NCBI RefSeq assembly: GCF_047730065.1
Contig: NZ_CP159829.1
Location: 434,001 to 498,000, forward strand
Origin: Njordibacter sp028825405
GTDB taxonomy: Bacteria; Pseudomonadota; Gammaproteobacteria; Pseudomonadales; Balneatricaceae
DNA length: 64,000 nt
Reading direction: 5' to 3'
The stretch's first letter is position 1. Every line of letters begins with the position of its first letter. Positions 56,530 to 64,000 of the stretch are shown piece after piece. The notes under the pieces were generated by a model. The model was not told the DNA's origin. It was given only the letters and a program-made list of their open reading frames with translations, and did no database searches. The position numbers and the translations under genes are program-made.

Positions 56530-57903
56530 CTATTGCAGCACGATTGGGCCAACAGGCGCAAGCCCGTCTAACTCAGAAGCCACGAGTTTACCTCGCAAGG
56601 AATGGGGAAACGCCTCCAAAATAAGGATTTGGGCGAACTTACCAATTAAGTCAGCATTATTACTTGCAAAGTTCACAGACCGGTTATTTTCTGAACGCCC
56701 GGTTAATTTGCCTGGGTCTTTTTTAGAGTATCCGTTCACCAACACCCGTTGCAAGCTGCCCACCATGGCCTTACTAATATCAAATGATTGACTGTCAATG
56801 CGCCGTTGTAACTGCGCTAAACGTTGTTTTTTAGTCACATCATCGGTGTTATCAGGTAAGTCAGTAGCGGGAGTGCCTGGCCGTTTGCTATAAATAAAGC
56901 TATAGGATAAATCAAAACCAATGTCTTCAATTAAATCCATGGTGGCCTGAAAATCAGCGTCAGATTCACCAGGAAAACCAATAATAAAGTCTGATGAAAA
57001 GCTAATGTCTGGGCGTTGCTTGCGGATGCGGCGCATCTTAGATTTGTATTCTAAGGCCGTGTGGCCGCGTTTCATAGCCATTAATATTTTGTCAGAGCCA
57101 GATTGCACTGGCAGGTGTAAGTGGCTAACCAGTTCGGGTATTTGACCAAAAGCGTCTATTAAGCTGTCAGAAAATTCAACAGGGTGGCTGGTGGTAAAGC
57201 GAATACGATCGATACCATCAATATTGGCTACCATTACAATCAGTTCAGCTAAATCCACCGTGTCACTATCATCTGTTTCGCCCTGATAGGCGTTCACATT
57301 TTGACCTAACAAGTTGACTTCTCGCACGCCTTGTTCGGCCAGTTGCTCCACCTCCAACAAGACTGAGGCAAGGGTGCGGCTCACTTCTTCACCCCGGGTA
57401 TATGGCACCACGCAAAATGAACAGTATTTTGAACAGCCTTCCATAATAGACACAAACGCTTGTGCACCTTCCACTTTTGGTGCGGGCAAGTTATCGAATT
57501 TTTCTATTTCTGGAAAACTAACATCCACTACAGCCTTGGTGCTGGCGTCGGTGGCATCGATCATTTCGGGTAAACGGTGCAATGTTTGGGGCCCAAAGAT
57601 CATGTCTACAAAGGGCGCTCGTTTAGAAATGGCTTCACCTTCTTGGCTCGCCACACAACCACCCACTCCAATTTTAACTTGGGGATTAGCTTCTTTGAGT
57701 TTGCGCCAGCGGCCTAGCTGGTGGTAGACCTTGTCCTGGGCTTTCTCGCGGATAGAACAGGTATTAAGTAGCAGCACGTCTGCATCAGCCTCGTTGTGGG
57801 TAATTTCCATGGCATGGCTATCACCCAATAAGTCAGCCATGCGTGACGAATCATATTCATTCATCTGGCAACCGTGGGTTTTAATAAATAGCTTTTTAGT
57901 CAT
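56530..57903 (-). CDS. miaB: tRNA-2-methylthio-N6-dimethylallyladenosine synthase
   Basis: MiaB adds the 2-methylthio group to i6A37 of tRNAs. The N-terminal UPF0004 domain holds three cysteines of the auxiliary Fe-S cluster (first in KTHGCQMNEYDS). The radical-SAM motif is CSKYCSFC, and a TRAM RNA-binding domain forms the C-terminus. I start at the ATG at 57903, with AGGTG six bases upstream, instead of the ATG three codons earlier. The 457 residues are slightly shorter than E. coli (474). It is the first gene of the miaB-ybeZ-ybeY-corC-lnt operon. Confidence 0.96.
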   Translation of the reverse strand: MTKKLFIKTHGCQMNEYDSSRMADLLGDSHAMEITHNEADADVLLLNTCSIREKAQDKVYHQLGRWRKLKEANPQVKIGVGGCVASQEGEAISKRAPFVDMIFGPQTLHRLPEMIDATDASTKAVVDVSFPEIEKFDNLPAPKVEGAQAFVSIMEGCSKYCSFCVVPYTRGEEVSRTLASVLLEVEQLAEQGVREVNLLGQNVNAYQGETDDSDTVDLAELIVMVANIDGIDRIRFTTSHPVEFSDSLIDAFGQIPELVSHLHLPVQSGSDKILMAMKRGHTALEYKSKMRRIRKQRPDISFSSDFIIGFPGESDADFQATMDLIEDIGFDLSYSFIYSKRPGTPATDLPDNTDDVTKKQRLAQLQRRIDSQSFDISKAMVGSLQRVLVNGYSKKDPGKLTGRSENNRSVNFASNNADLIGKFAQILILEAFPHSLRGKLVASELDGLAPVGPIVLQ

Positions 57904-58087
57904 GTGGCACACCTACGTCAATTGAAGTGTTATTATACATTTAAGACCTCCATTAAACCTAGCTTGAAAACACTGTTTTTAGCGCTAATAAAGGTTAATA
58001 GAGGCTAATAGAGTATGCTCAAGGATTCAGGGCCTACCACAGGGTCGTAGACTATGAAAATGGGCATAAGAGACACAGTAGATACGC

Positions 58088-58531
58088 ATGAAAAATATGA
58101 ATGAAGTCACTAAAGAGACGGGTGAGCATTTTAAACTCGATGAGCGCCTAAAAGCCGATTGTGAATTTGTTGCTAACTTAGGTGTGTGCACCTTATTGCT
58201 AATGAATAATGCCAGTGTGCCTTGGTTTATTTTGGTGCCAACCGTCACGCAGGCAACAGAACTCACCGAGCTCCCAATGAAGCAACAGCAACAAGTGCTG
58301 CACGAAATGAATCAAGTGGCTGCCATGGTCACTAACCTATATAGCCCCAAAAAACTTAATACTGGTGCCTTAGGCAATATTGTGAGCCAGTTGCACATTC
58401 ACGTGATTGGGCGTTTTACCAATGACCCAGCGTGGCCTAACCCAGTGTGGGGGCAATTGGCTGCCAATCCTTATAGTGAGGCCCAGCTAGTGCAACAATT
58501 AACCAATATTCGAGCCTGTCTACGACCCTAA
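58088..58531 (+). CDS. HIT-domain nucleotide-binding protein
   Basis: The histidine-triad region reads SQLHIHVIGRF, keeping the first two histidines of HxHxH (including the central catalytic one) and replacing the third by Ile. This variant is common in the proteobacterial HIT group that also has PAWPNPVWG, as seen here. HIT proteins hydrolyse or transfer nucleoside phosphates such as ApnA or AMP-lysine; the substrate of this group is unknown. The 147 residues fit a single HIT domain. A second ATG nine bases in (58097) is an alternative start. Confidence 0.85.
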   Translation: MKNMNEVTKETGEHFKLDERLKADCEFVANLGVCTLLLMNNASVPWFILVPTVTQATELTELPMKQQQQVLHEMNQVAAMVTNLYSPKKLNTGALGNIVSQLHIHVIGRFTNDPAWPNPVWGQLAANPYSEAQLVQQLTNIRACLRP

Positions 58532-58669
58532 ACTGTATGTGTTTGACTGAGATGATTTTAGCATTGTCTATGAACAGTAATTGCATTGTGGTTGAAAAAA
58601 TGAATTTTTTTATTGTAATTTTACTTGAGATTTAGGCTGCGGCCTCTTTTAAATGAAAAGGCAAAAACT

Positions 58670-59080
58670 ATGTTCCAAGTTCGCACACTTGTACCTGAAT
58701 TCTGATGTTTAAATTTCGATGAAAGCCTGCACTATTATACGGCGGTAGTTGGGTTTTCTGTAGCCCAGAGGCGTGGTAATGATCTCCACGCATATTTAGA
58801 ATTTGGAAATGCCCAAATTATGATCGCATGTTGCAAGCAAGATGGGACTTGGGAGCCTGCACCACTAAAAAAACCTTATGGGTGAGGTGTGAGCTTTCAA
58901 ATCCTTACCCATGATATTAAAACAATTTACCAATCCGCATTGGCTGCAGACATTAAACCATTTGTCGAGCTTTACACCAGCTGGTATTGGCGAACGGATA
59001 GGATGAAAGAGCGGACTGAATTTGGTTTGCTTGATCCAGATGGTTACTTATTACGCTTTACTGAAGTTGGTTCACATTGA
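58670..59080 (+). pseudogene. VOC-family (glyoxalase/bleomycin-resistance-like) gene with two in-frame TGA stops
   Basis: One reading frame runs from the ATG at 58670 to the stop at 59080 and encodes a complete VOC-type protein (LVPEF, FDESLHYYTAVVGFSVAQRR, AYLEFGNAQIMI, GVSFQILTHD, FGLLDPDGYLLRFTEVG). It is interrupted by TGA at 58703-58705 and TGA at 58883-58885. No frameshift is needed. The second falls where related proteins often have Arg, consistent with a CGA to TGA transition; the first is near a position that is often aromatic. The remaining sequence is well preserved, so the inactivation is recent or the codons are read through. Confidence 0.78.
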
Positions 59081-59216
59081 TCCATAGAACAGTCTAATAT
59101 GGATACGCTAGACGAGAAAAGGGGAGCAATGCCGTTATAAGTTCAAGCCCTAGTTCATGATTCAAAGATTAGCCCCATAAAAAGTCACTGCACTCAGCTG
59201 CGTTGCTAGATCTTAC

Positions 59217-60557
59217 TCAAGACCCTAAATTGAATAGGCTAATAGGTTGTTGTGCAGCGACAACATTATCTTCAATACGCACGCCACCTAAAGGCCTTAA
59301 TTGGTCGATAGCTGTATTGTTGAGAAGATGACCTAAGCCATTATCACGGCACTTTTGTAACAAGCTATCAATCACATAAAGCCCTGGTTCTATTGTAACT
59401 ACCATGTCTTTTTCTAAGATTTTGGTACAACGTAAAAAGGGGTGATTCTTTGGAGGTAGGAGCATAGTGCCCACTTCGTCTTGCTGCCAGCCACCAATGT
59501 CATGCACCTGTATGCCTAACAAGTGGCCCAAGCCATGGGGGAAAAACACACTGCTTATACGACGGGTGACTAATTCGTCTCTCGAACCTTGCACGAGTTT
59601 AAACTCTAATAGTAAATCCAACACCAAGCTGTGCATTTGATGGTGCAGGTCAGCAAAATTTACCCCAGGCTTTACCATAGCGCACACACTGAGTTGGGCT
59701 TTAGTCATGGCGTCTATTAAGCCTTGATAAAAAGGGCTACCACGACTATGGCAGCGGGTAATGTCAGCGGCATAGCCATGGCATGGGGCGCCAGCGTCGA
59801 TTAAGAAGCTCTGCGGCTGATGCATATTCTGTGGCTTGTTGTCGTAGTGTTGATAATGTAAAACGGCACTGTGAGAGCCAAAACCAATAATATTACGATA
59901 AGGCATTTCGACGGGATCTAACTGCACTGCAGCAAGGTAGGCGAGTTGCGTTTCAAACTCACTTTTGCCATCCATAAAAGCCTGTTCTGCTGCCCTGTGG
60001 CCAGCTAAAGCGAGGATATTGGCTTGGGTTAAGCAAGCAATTTCATATGGGCTCTTAACCGCTCTACCGTAGTGTAAACGATGCATTAAACCGTCTGGGT
60101 TTGATGTGTTAATACCTAGCTCTTTAGCAAGCTCAGTATCCTCTCCAATCCATGCTCTGTGAGCAGTTGTGGATTGATAATGACTCAGCTTTTGTTTGAC
60201 TTGTGCTAAATCAGCGCAAAAATGAATATCAAAGTAATCACACCAAAACCCCTGCGGTGGTTGGGGTGGCACGTGCCAAAAGTCATCAGCCAAATGATAA
60301 AAAAGCACTGGTTTTTGGCCCGTTTGTATGAGCAAGTAGCAGTGGGGGCTTTGGGTAACGGGCAGCCACCAAACAAAATGGGGGCTGGCCTTAAAGGGGC
60401 TATGGTAATCATCTAAAAAGTGCAGTTTGGGGACGCCACTGTGAATTAACATACTGTCGCACTGCTCTGCATGCATGGCTTTTTCTGCTATTTCTGTAAG
60501 GCGAGACAAATGACGAGGATAAAGTGAGGAGAAGCTTTTTGTAACATCTGAATTCAT
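59217..60557 (-). CDS. pepQ: Xaa-Pro dipeptidase
   Basis: A pita-bread metallopeptidase of the M24B family that cleaves dipeptides with C-terminal proline. Metal ligands are visible in FLIDAGAPCHGYAADITR (two Asp), HGLGHLLGIQVHD (His), TIEPGLYVID (Glu) and GGVRIEDN (Glu). The N-terminal 170 residues form the creatinase-like domain. The 446 residues match E. coli PepQ (443). PepQ-type enzymes can also hydrolyse organophosphate triesters. It is a single-gene unit, divergent from the CRP-like regulator. Confidence 0.93.
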   Translation of the reverse strand: MNSDVTKSFSSLYPRHLSRLTEIAEKAMHAEQCDSMLIHSGVPKLHFLDDYHSPFKASPHFVWWLPVTQSPHCYLLIQTGQKPVLFYHLADDFWHVPPQPPQGFWCDYFDIHFCADLAQVKQKLSHYQSTTAHRAWIGEDTELAKELGINTSNPDGLMHRLHYGRAVKSPYEIACLTQANILALAGHRAAEQAFMDGKSEFETQLAYLAAVQLDPVEMPYRNIIGFGSHSAVLHYQHYDNKPQNMHQPQSFLIDAGAPCHGYAADITRCHSRGSPFYQGLIDAMTKAQLSVCAMVKPGVNFADLHHQMHSLVLDLLLEFKLVQGSRDELVTRRISSVFFPHGLGHLLGIQVHDIGGWQQDEVGTMLLPPKNHPFLRCTKILEKDMVVTIEPGLYVIDSLLQKCRDNGLGHLLNNTAIDQLRPLGGVRIEDNVVAAQQPISLFNLGS

Positions 60558-60666
60558 GGCTAAAAGGTTCTAAACTAGATAGGGTTGAGTATGATTATCA
60601 GATCTAGTGGCTATTAGAGCAAGGAGTATTATCCGTTGCAAGCAATACTCCAAATAGTTGCAACTA

Positions 60667-60682
60667 TGTGACGAATCGCACA
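60667..60682 (+). promoter_or_regulatory. CRP-like site upstream of the regulator gene
   Basis: TGTGA-CGAATC-GCACA matches the TGTGA-N6-TCACA consensus at 9 of 10 positions. It lies about 100 bases before the CRP-like gene, in the pepQ divergent gap, suggesting autoregulation. A perfect 14-base palindrome ATAGTTGCAACTAT (60654-60667) abuts it. Confidence 0.55.
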
Positions 60683-60782
60683 TAATAGTTGCGTGCAGTA
60701 ACTGCAATAACAATGCCACTGTACATCGTGACGTTTGGTGGTAGGTTAAATAGCATGCTATTAATGCACAAGGATCGCTGTA

Positions 60783-61460
60783 ATGAAATTACAAACGACT
60801 GATTTAGACAAGATGCAGCTGCTTGAGGGGTTAGATCCCATCATTCAAAACGCTTTGTTGACGCATTTTCATATCCGTACTTATGCGAAAAATGAAAGTG
60901 TTGTGCAAAAAGGATTGGCTTCTGCGGAGCTCTATTTTCTAGTGTCTGGGCGATTGAAAGTCGTAGATTTTATTCAAAATGGTCGTGAAATTGGTTTTGT
61001 GTTTATTAATCCAGGGATGCATTTTGGCGAGCTCTCATTAATTGATGGCAGGCCTCGTTCTGCCTCAATAATAGCAACTGAGCCATCAATTGTAATTGTG
61101 CTGCCAAAAAAAGAAGCTCAGCAACTCATTTTTTCTGTGCCTCATGTATCTAAAAAACTCCTTTTGCAATTGACAGATACCATTCGTAAAGACAACGAAC
61201 ATATCATCCTCCTTGGTTCTGGTAGTGCATATTGCCGTATTTATAAGCTTCTCCTGCAGCAAATTGAGTCCGTTAAAGGTGAAACCATTATTGAGCGCGT
61301 CTTGACCCAGCATGAGATGGCAATCATGACGAACACGACCAGGGAAACGGTGTCACGTGCCATAAGCCAATTACAAGTAGCGGCTGTGGTAAGAAAAGAA
61401 GGCAAAAGGCTGATTGTTATAAAGCTTGATGCTTTAAAGCACCTCAGCCTTGACGTTTAG
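60783..61460 (+). CDS. CRP/FNR-family transcriptional regulator
   Basis: A cyclic-nucleotide-binding domain (residues about 15-125) with the CRP-type signature HFGELSLIDGRPRSAS keeps Glu and the Arg92-Ser93 pair that contact cAMP in E. coli CRP. A long dimer helix is followed by a helix-turn-helix whose recognition helix reads RETVSR (187-192). The Arg/Glu/Arg contacts are the same as CRP Arg180, Glu181 and Arg185, predicting TGTGA half-sites. There are no FNR cysteines. The 225-residue length is close to CRP (210). It may control the secretion and glycosyltransferase genes that follow. Confidence 0.88.
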   Translation: MKLQTTDLDKMQLLEGLDPIIQNALLTHFHIRTYAKNESVVQKGLASAELYFLVSGRLKVVDFIQNGREIGFVFINPGMHFGELSLIDGRPRSASIIATEPSIVIVLPKKEAQQLIFSVPHVSKKLLLQLTDTIRKDNEHIILLGSGSAYCRIYKLLLQQIESVKGETIIERVLTQHEMAIMTNTTRETVSRAISQLQVAAVVRKEGKRLIVIKLDALKHLSLDV

Positions 61461-61496
61461 TTTTTTGAATAAGGTATTTTGTTGGAGCAAGTTTTC

Positions 61497-62678
61497 ATGA
61501 TCCGGGTGCTGCACGTATATAAGTGTTTTGGGCCGAAAAAGTTCGGCGGTGTTGAAGCTTTTATCGAAAATCTAGTTGAATCTACAAAGCCAAAATGTCT
61601 TCATATAATACTTGCGTGTGGTCCTGTAAACTTTACCACTGTGGTTCGGTATAGAGATTCAATCGTTGTTTTAGTCAGGCCTCAGTTCACTGGATTTTCA
61701 ATGCCCATTGCTTTTGCAATGATTCCTATTTTCTGGGTTCTTTCTCGCAGAGTAGATGTGGTTCATTATCATTACCCATTTCCGTTTCAAGATATTTTAT
61801 CGTTTTTTGCCAAGTCTAGTTTGCCGAAGGTAGTCACTTATCACAGTGATATTGTGAGGCAGCGTTTTACAGGTTATTTATACCGCCCTCTTATGCGCTT
61901 GTTCCTAAATAGAGCTGATGTGGTTGTTGCTACATCACCCGTTTACAAAGCCTCAAGTTGCGTTTTACAGTCACTAAAAAAGCCCCCGGTCGTGATTCCT
62001 TTGGCCATACAAGCTGAGCCTGCAGAATTTGATCAATCTTGCCTAGCTTATTGGAAACAAATTGTAGGCTCTGGCTTTCAGCTATTTATGGGTGCCCATC
62101 GGTCCTATAAAGGTCTGCCAACATTGGTTGAGGCTGCGGCGAGAACAAAGCTTCAGTTGGTCATCACTGGTAAAGGCATGCTCACGGAAAAAATAATGCT
62201 GCAAGCCCAATCCCTAGGAGCTGATAATATTTCTTTTGTAGGCTTGGTGGGCCGCGCTGATCAAGCCGCCTTGCTATATTTGTCTCGAGTGTTAGTGTTG
62301 CCATCGTGCCAAAGGTCTGAGGCTTTTGGCATTGTGTTGTTAGAAGCCTCGCGACAATCCACACCAATGATAACAACAGAAATTGGTACCGCCACATCCT
62401 GGGTTAATCAACACATGTCCACAGGATTGGTTGTGACCCCTAACAGCCAAGTAGAACTCGAGGAAGCTATGATGTTCATGCATCAATCACCAAATGAGGC
62501 AGTAAAGATGGGTCTGTTAGCTAAGCAGCGTTTTGACTCAATGTTTGATGTGACCTTGATGGCTAAGAGTTACATTAAACTTTATCAAAGCATGATTTCT
62601 AATAAAAATTTATCACATAATGCCCAGAGTGATAAACCAAAAGGGAGGAGCAATTGGCGTCGAGGAATAAATAAGTGA
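61497..62678 (+). CDS. GT4-family glycosyltransferase
   Basis: A GT-B fold enzyme: the N-terminal domain opens RVLHVYKCFGPKKFGGVEAFI (a family-4 donor/acceptor signature with GG), and the C-terminal domain carries the EX7E motif as SEAFGIVLLEAS. It would transfer a sugar from an NDP-sugar to a cell-surface polysaccharide or lipid. The specific sugar cannot be read. I start at the ATG at 61497 with GGAG 9 bases upstream rather than the TTG at 61479. It follows the CRP-like gene by 36 bases and may belong to a surface/secretion locus continuing beyond the window. Confidence 0.85.
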   Translation: MIRVLHVYKCFGPKKFGGVEAFIENLVESTKPKCLHIILACGPVNFTTVVRYRDSIVVLVRPQFTGFSMPIAFAMIPIFWVLSRRVDVVHYHYPFPFQDILSFFAKSSLPKVVTYHSDIVRQRFTGYLYRPLMRLFLNRADVVVATSPVYKASSCVLQSLKKPPVVIPLAIQAEPAEFDQSCLAYWKQIVGSGFQLFMGAHRSYKGLPTLVEAAARTKLQLVITGKGMLTEKIMLQAQSLGADNISFVGLVGRADQAALLYLSRVLVLPSCQRSEAFGIVLLEASRQSTPMITTEIGTATSWVNQHMSTGLVVTPNSQVELEEAMMFMHQSPNEAVKMGLLAKQRFDSMFDVTLMAKSYIKLYQSMISNKNLSHNAQSDKPKGRSNWRRGINK

Positions 62679-62770
62679 TGAAACATCATTTTCAGCATTT
62701 GGAATATTGTTTGATTCCGTGTTTATGGTTTAAAACTAAGGTTAGATTAAAAAGTAAATATTTAAAAAAC

Positions 62771-62786
62771 TGTGATATATATCACA
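62771..62786 (+). promoter_or_regulatory. Perfect CRP-type palindrome upstream of the secretion ABC gene
   Basis: TGTGATATATATCACA is an exact TGTGA-N6-TCACA CRP consensus and fully palindromic. It lies 98 bases before the transporter ATG, in an AT-rich promoter-like region. It is the natural target for the CRP-like regulator encoded 1.3 kb upstream, though the genome may hold another CRP. Confidence 0.7.
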
Positions 62787-62883
62787 TATATGTTAAGCTT
62801 CTTTCGTTATCTTTTCGCAGCGTAAAATTAGGCCTATAGTTAAAGGCCAATTCAAGGAAATTCTTTTTTCTTAGGACAAGAAC

Positions 62884-64000
62884 ATGGCTATAAAACCCCA
62901 AAAAACTGACTTGCAACGTGCATTAAAAAACTGTCGAGGTTCTTTTGCAATTGTTGGGTTCTTTAGTTTATTTGTAAACTTACTGATGCTTGTTCCTGCT
63001 CTTTACATGCTACAGCTGTACGATCGTGTTCTAAGCAGTGGTAGTCAAGTCACTTTATTGATGCTGACGCTGCTCATGGTGATGTTGATGGTGGTAATGG
63101 GCGCTCTTGAATGGATGCGCTCCGCGATACTTGTGCGAGTGAGTAATCGTATAGAAATGAATCTCAATCAACGGTTATACGATGCGGTTTTTCGCATGAG
63201 TCTCTACACTGGGGGCCAAAGTGGAAACACACAAGCGTTAAATGATTTGACTAACCTGCGCCAATTCCTTACCAGTGCTGGCGTGTTCGCCTTTTTTGAT
63301 GCGCCATGGATTCCAATATACATGTTTGTGATGTTTGCTTTTCATCCACTGCTAGGGTGGATGGCAGTGGGTGGGGGCCTAGTGTTAGTGGTGATCGCTA
63401 TCATTAACCATAAATCAACTAATCCTCCTTTGATGAACGCCAATAAATTCCAAATGGCCGCTTCAGGCATGACTGCAGCCAGTATCCGTAACGCCGAGGT
63501 GATTGAGTCTATGGGGATGCTTGATAACATCAGGTCCCTCTGGTTAAGAAACAACATCCAAAGTCTTTCCCATCAGTCTACTGCTAGCCAGCGGGCAGGT
63601 TTTTTAGCCAATTTTTCCAAAACGTTTAGAATGTTGTTGCAGTCTTTGGTTTTAGGGGCGGGTGCATACCTAGCGATTAACCAAGAAATATCTCCAGGTC
63701 TGATGATTGCAGGTTCCATATTGTTGGGTAGAGCATTAGCGCCCATTGATTTAATGATTGGCAGTTGGAAGGGTTTTATAAGTGCTCGCCAGCAGTACGA
63801 TCGACTTAATAAACTATTGAGCCAAATTCCAAGTCCTGAAGAAAAAATGGCCTTGCCTGATCCAGTGGGTAATCTTTTCCTAGAAGCTGTTGTCGTTGGA
63901 GCGCCAGGGTCTAGAAATCCTATTGTTAAAGGTATCCAGCTGGGTATAGATGCTGGAGAGAGTGTCGCTATTGTAGGGCCAAGTGGTGCTGGAAAATCTA
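62884..64000 (+). CDS. Type I secretion ABC transporter, PrtD-like (partial, cut by window end)
   Basis: The frame is open from the ATG at 62884 to the window end. The N-terminus has no C39 peptidase domain and begins directly with membrane helices (residues about 22-90, LMLVPALYMLQLYDRVL), then the PrtD-type region DLTNLRQFLTSAGVFAFFDAPWIPIY. The nucleotide-binding domain begins near residue 320 and the last codons reach Walker A (GPSGAGKS). This matches inner-membrane ABC proteins of metalloprotease/lipase type I secretion systems. The membrane-fusion partner and substrate gene are expected further right. A CRP-like site precedes it. Confidence 0.92.
   Translation, partial: MAIKPQKTDLQRALKNCRGSFAIVGFFSLFVNLLMLVPALYMLQLYDRVLSSGSQVTLLMLTLLMVMLMVVMGALEWMRSAILVRVSNRIEMNLNQRLYDAVFRMSLYTGGQSGNTQALNDLTNLRQFLTSAGVFAFFDAPWIPIYMFVMFAFHPLLGWMAVGGGLVLVVIAIINHKSTNPPLMNANKFQMAASGMTAASIRNAEVIESMGMLDNIRSLWLRNNIQSLSHQSTASQRAGFLANFSKTFRMLLQSLVLGAGAYLAINQEISPGLMIAGSILLGRALAPIDLMIGSWKGFISARQQYDRLNKLLSQIPSPEEKMALPDPVGNLFLEAVVVGAPGSRNPIVKGIQLGIDAGESVAIVGPSGAGKS

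Noticed and set aside
58703..58885. Selenocysteine or TGA reassignment in the VOC gene
   Set aside because: Other genes in the window end with TGA, the positions are not redox-active in VOC proteins, and no SECIS-like structure was noticed. A pseudogene is simpler.

Overview
The window looks like the chromosome of a marine-type gammaproteobacterium. Supporting signs are the 16S/23S/5S sequences, the gene orders bamD / rluD-pgeF-clpB, ilvIH-pssA, guaBA-tadA-purL and miaB-ybeZ-ybeY-corC-lnt, a single-chain PurL, and Pseudomonas/Oceanospirillales-like glucose uptake genes. The genus cannot be fixed by eye; a 16S comparison would settle it. Most of the window is housekeeping. Accessory material is concentrated at about 20.9-21.6 kb, 34-52 kb and after 58.5 kb.

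Layout. 1-6.4 kb: NAD synthetase, outer-membrane assembly lipoprotein BamD, pseudouridine synthase RluD, PgeF, and ClpB behind a clear sigma-32 type promoter. 6.4-10.2 kb: a small orphan gene, then ilvI-ilvH and pssA, each unit closed by a strong terminator. 10.2-16.1 kb: a complete rrn operon (16S-23S-5S) with tandem promoters and no tRNA in the 16S-23S spacer. It is followed by a 77-bp duplication of the 5S tail plus terminator. 16.3-26.8 kb: xseA, guaB-guaA, a 675-bp AT-rich mini-island at the 3' end of guaA carrying one acetyltransferase, then tadA, purL and a metallo-beta-lactamase-fold hydrolase. 26.8-34 kb: two Nudix hydrolases, a DUF1289 protein, a CorB/YfjD-type transporter, YpjD, Ffh, tRNA-Ser(GCU) and tRNA-Arg(ACG), YchJ, a periplasmic glutathione-peroxidase-like protein and a YciA-type thioesterase.

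34-45 kb is a carbohydrate region: an alkaline-phosphatase-superfamily hydrolase with an unusual CGNSR active-site motif, a mannose-isomerase-type AGE enzyme, threonine aldolase, a GltR/GtrS-like two-component system and a complete GtsABCD-type sugar ABC importer. 44.9-52 kb is the most distinctive catabolic unit. It holds a divergent GntR/UTRA regulator with a perfect 16-bp palindrome in the intergenic promoter, a fused TctA-TctB permease, a TctC binding protein, an acylating sulfoacetaldehyde dehydrogenase (SauS-like) and an AMP-forming CoA ligase (SauT-like). Together these predict uptake of sulfoacetate, activation to sulfoacetyl-CoA and reduction to sulfoacetaldehyde, through a tripartite tricarboxylate-type transporter rather than the MFS carrier SauU. 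The enzyme that would process sulfoacetaldehyde (Xsc or a reductase) is not in the window.

52-58 kb holds an unrecognised protein and the conserved miaB-ybeZ-ybeY-corC-lnt operon on the minus strand. 58-64 kb holds a HIT protein, a VOC-family pseudogene interrupted by two in-frame TGA codons, PepQ, a CRP-like regulator with CRP-type recognition residues, a GT4 glycosyltransferase, and the start of a PrtD-type type I secretion ABC transporter cut by the window end. CRP-like palindromes lie upstream of the regulator gene and of the transporter gene. I saw no CRISPR array, insertion sequence, integrase or phage genes.
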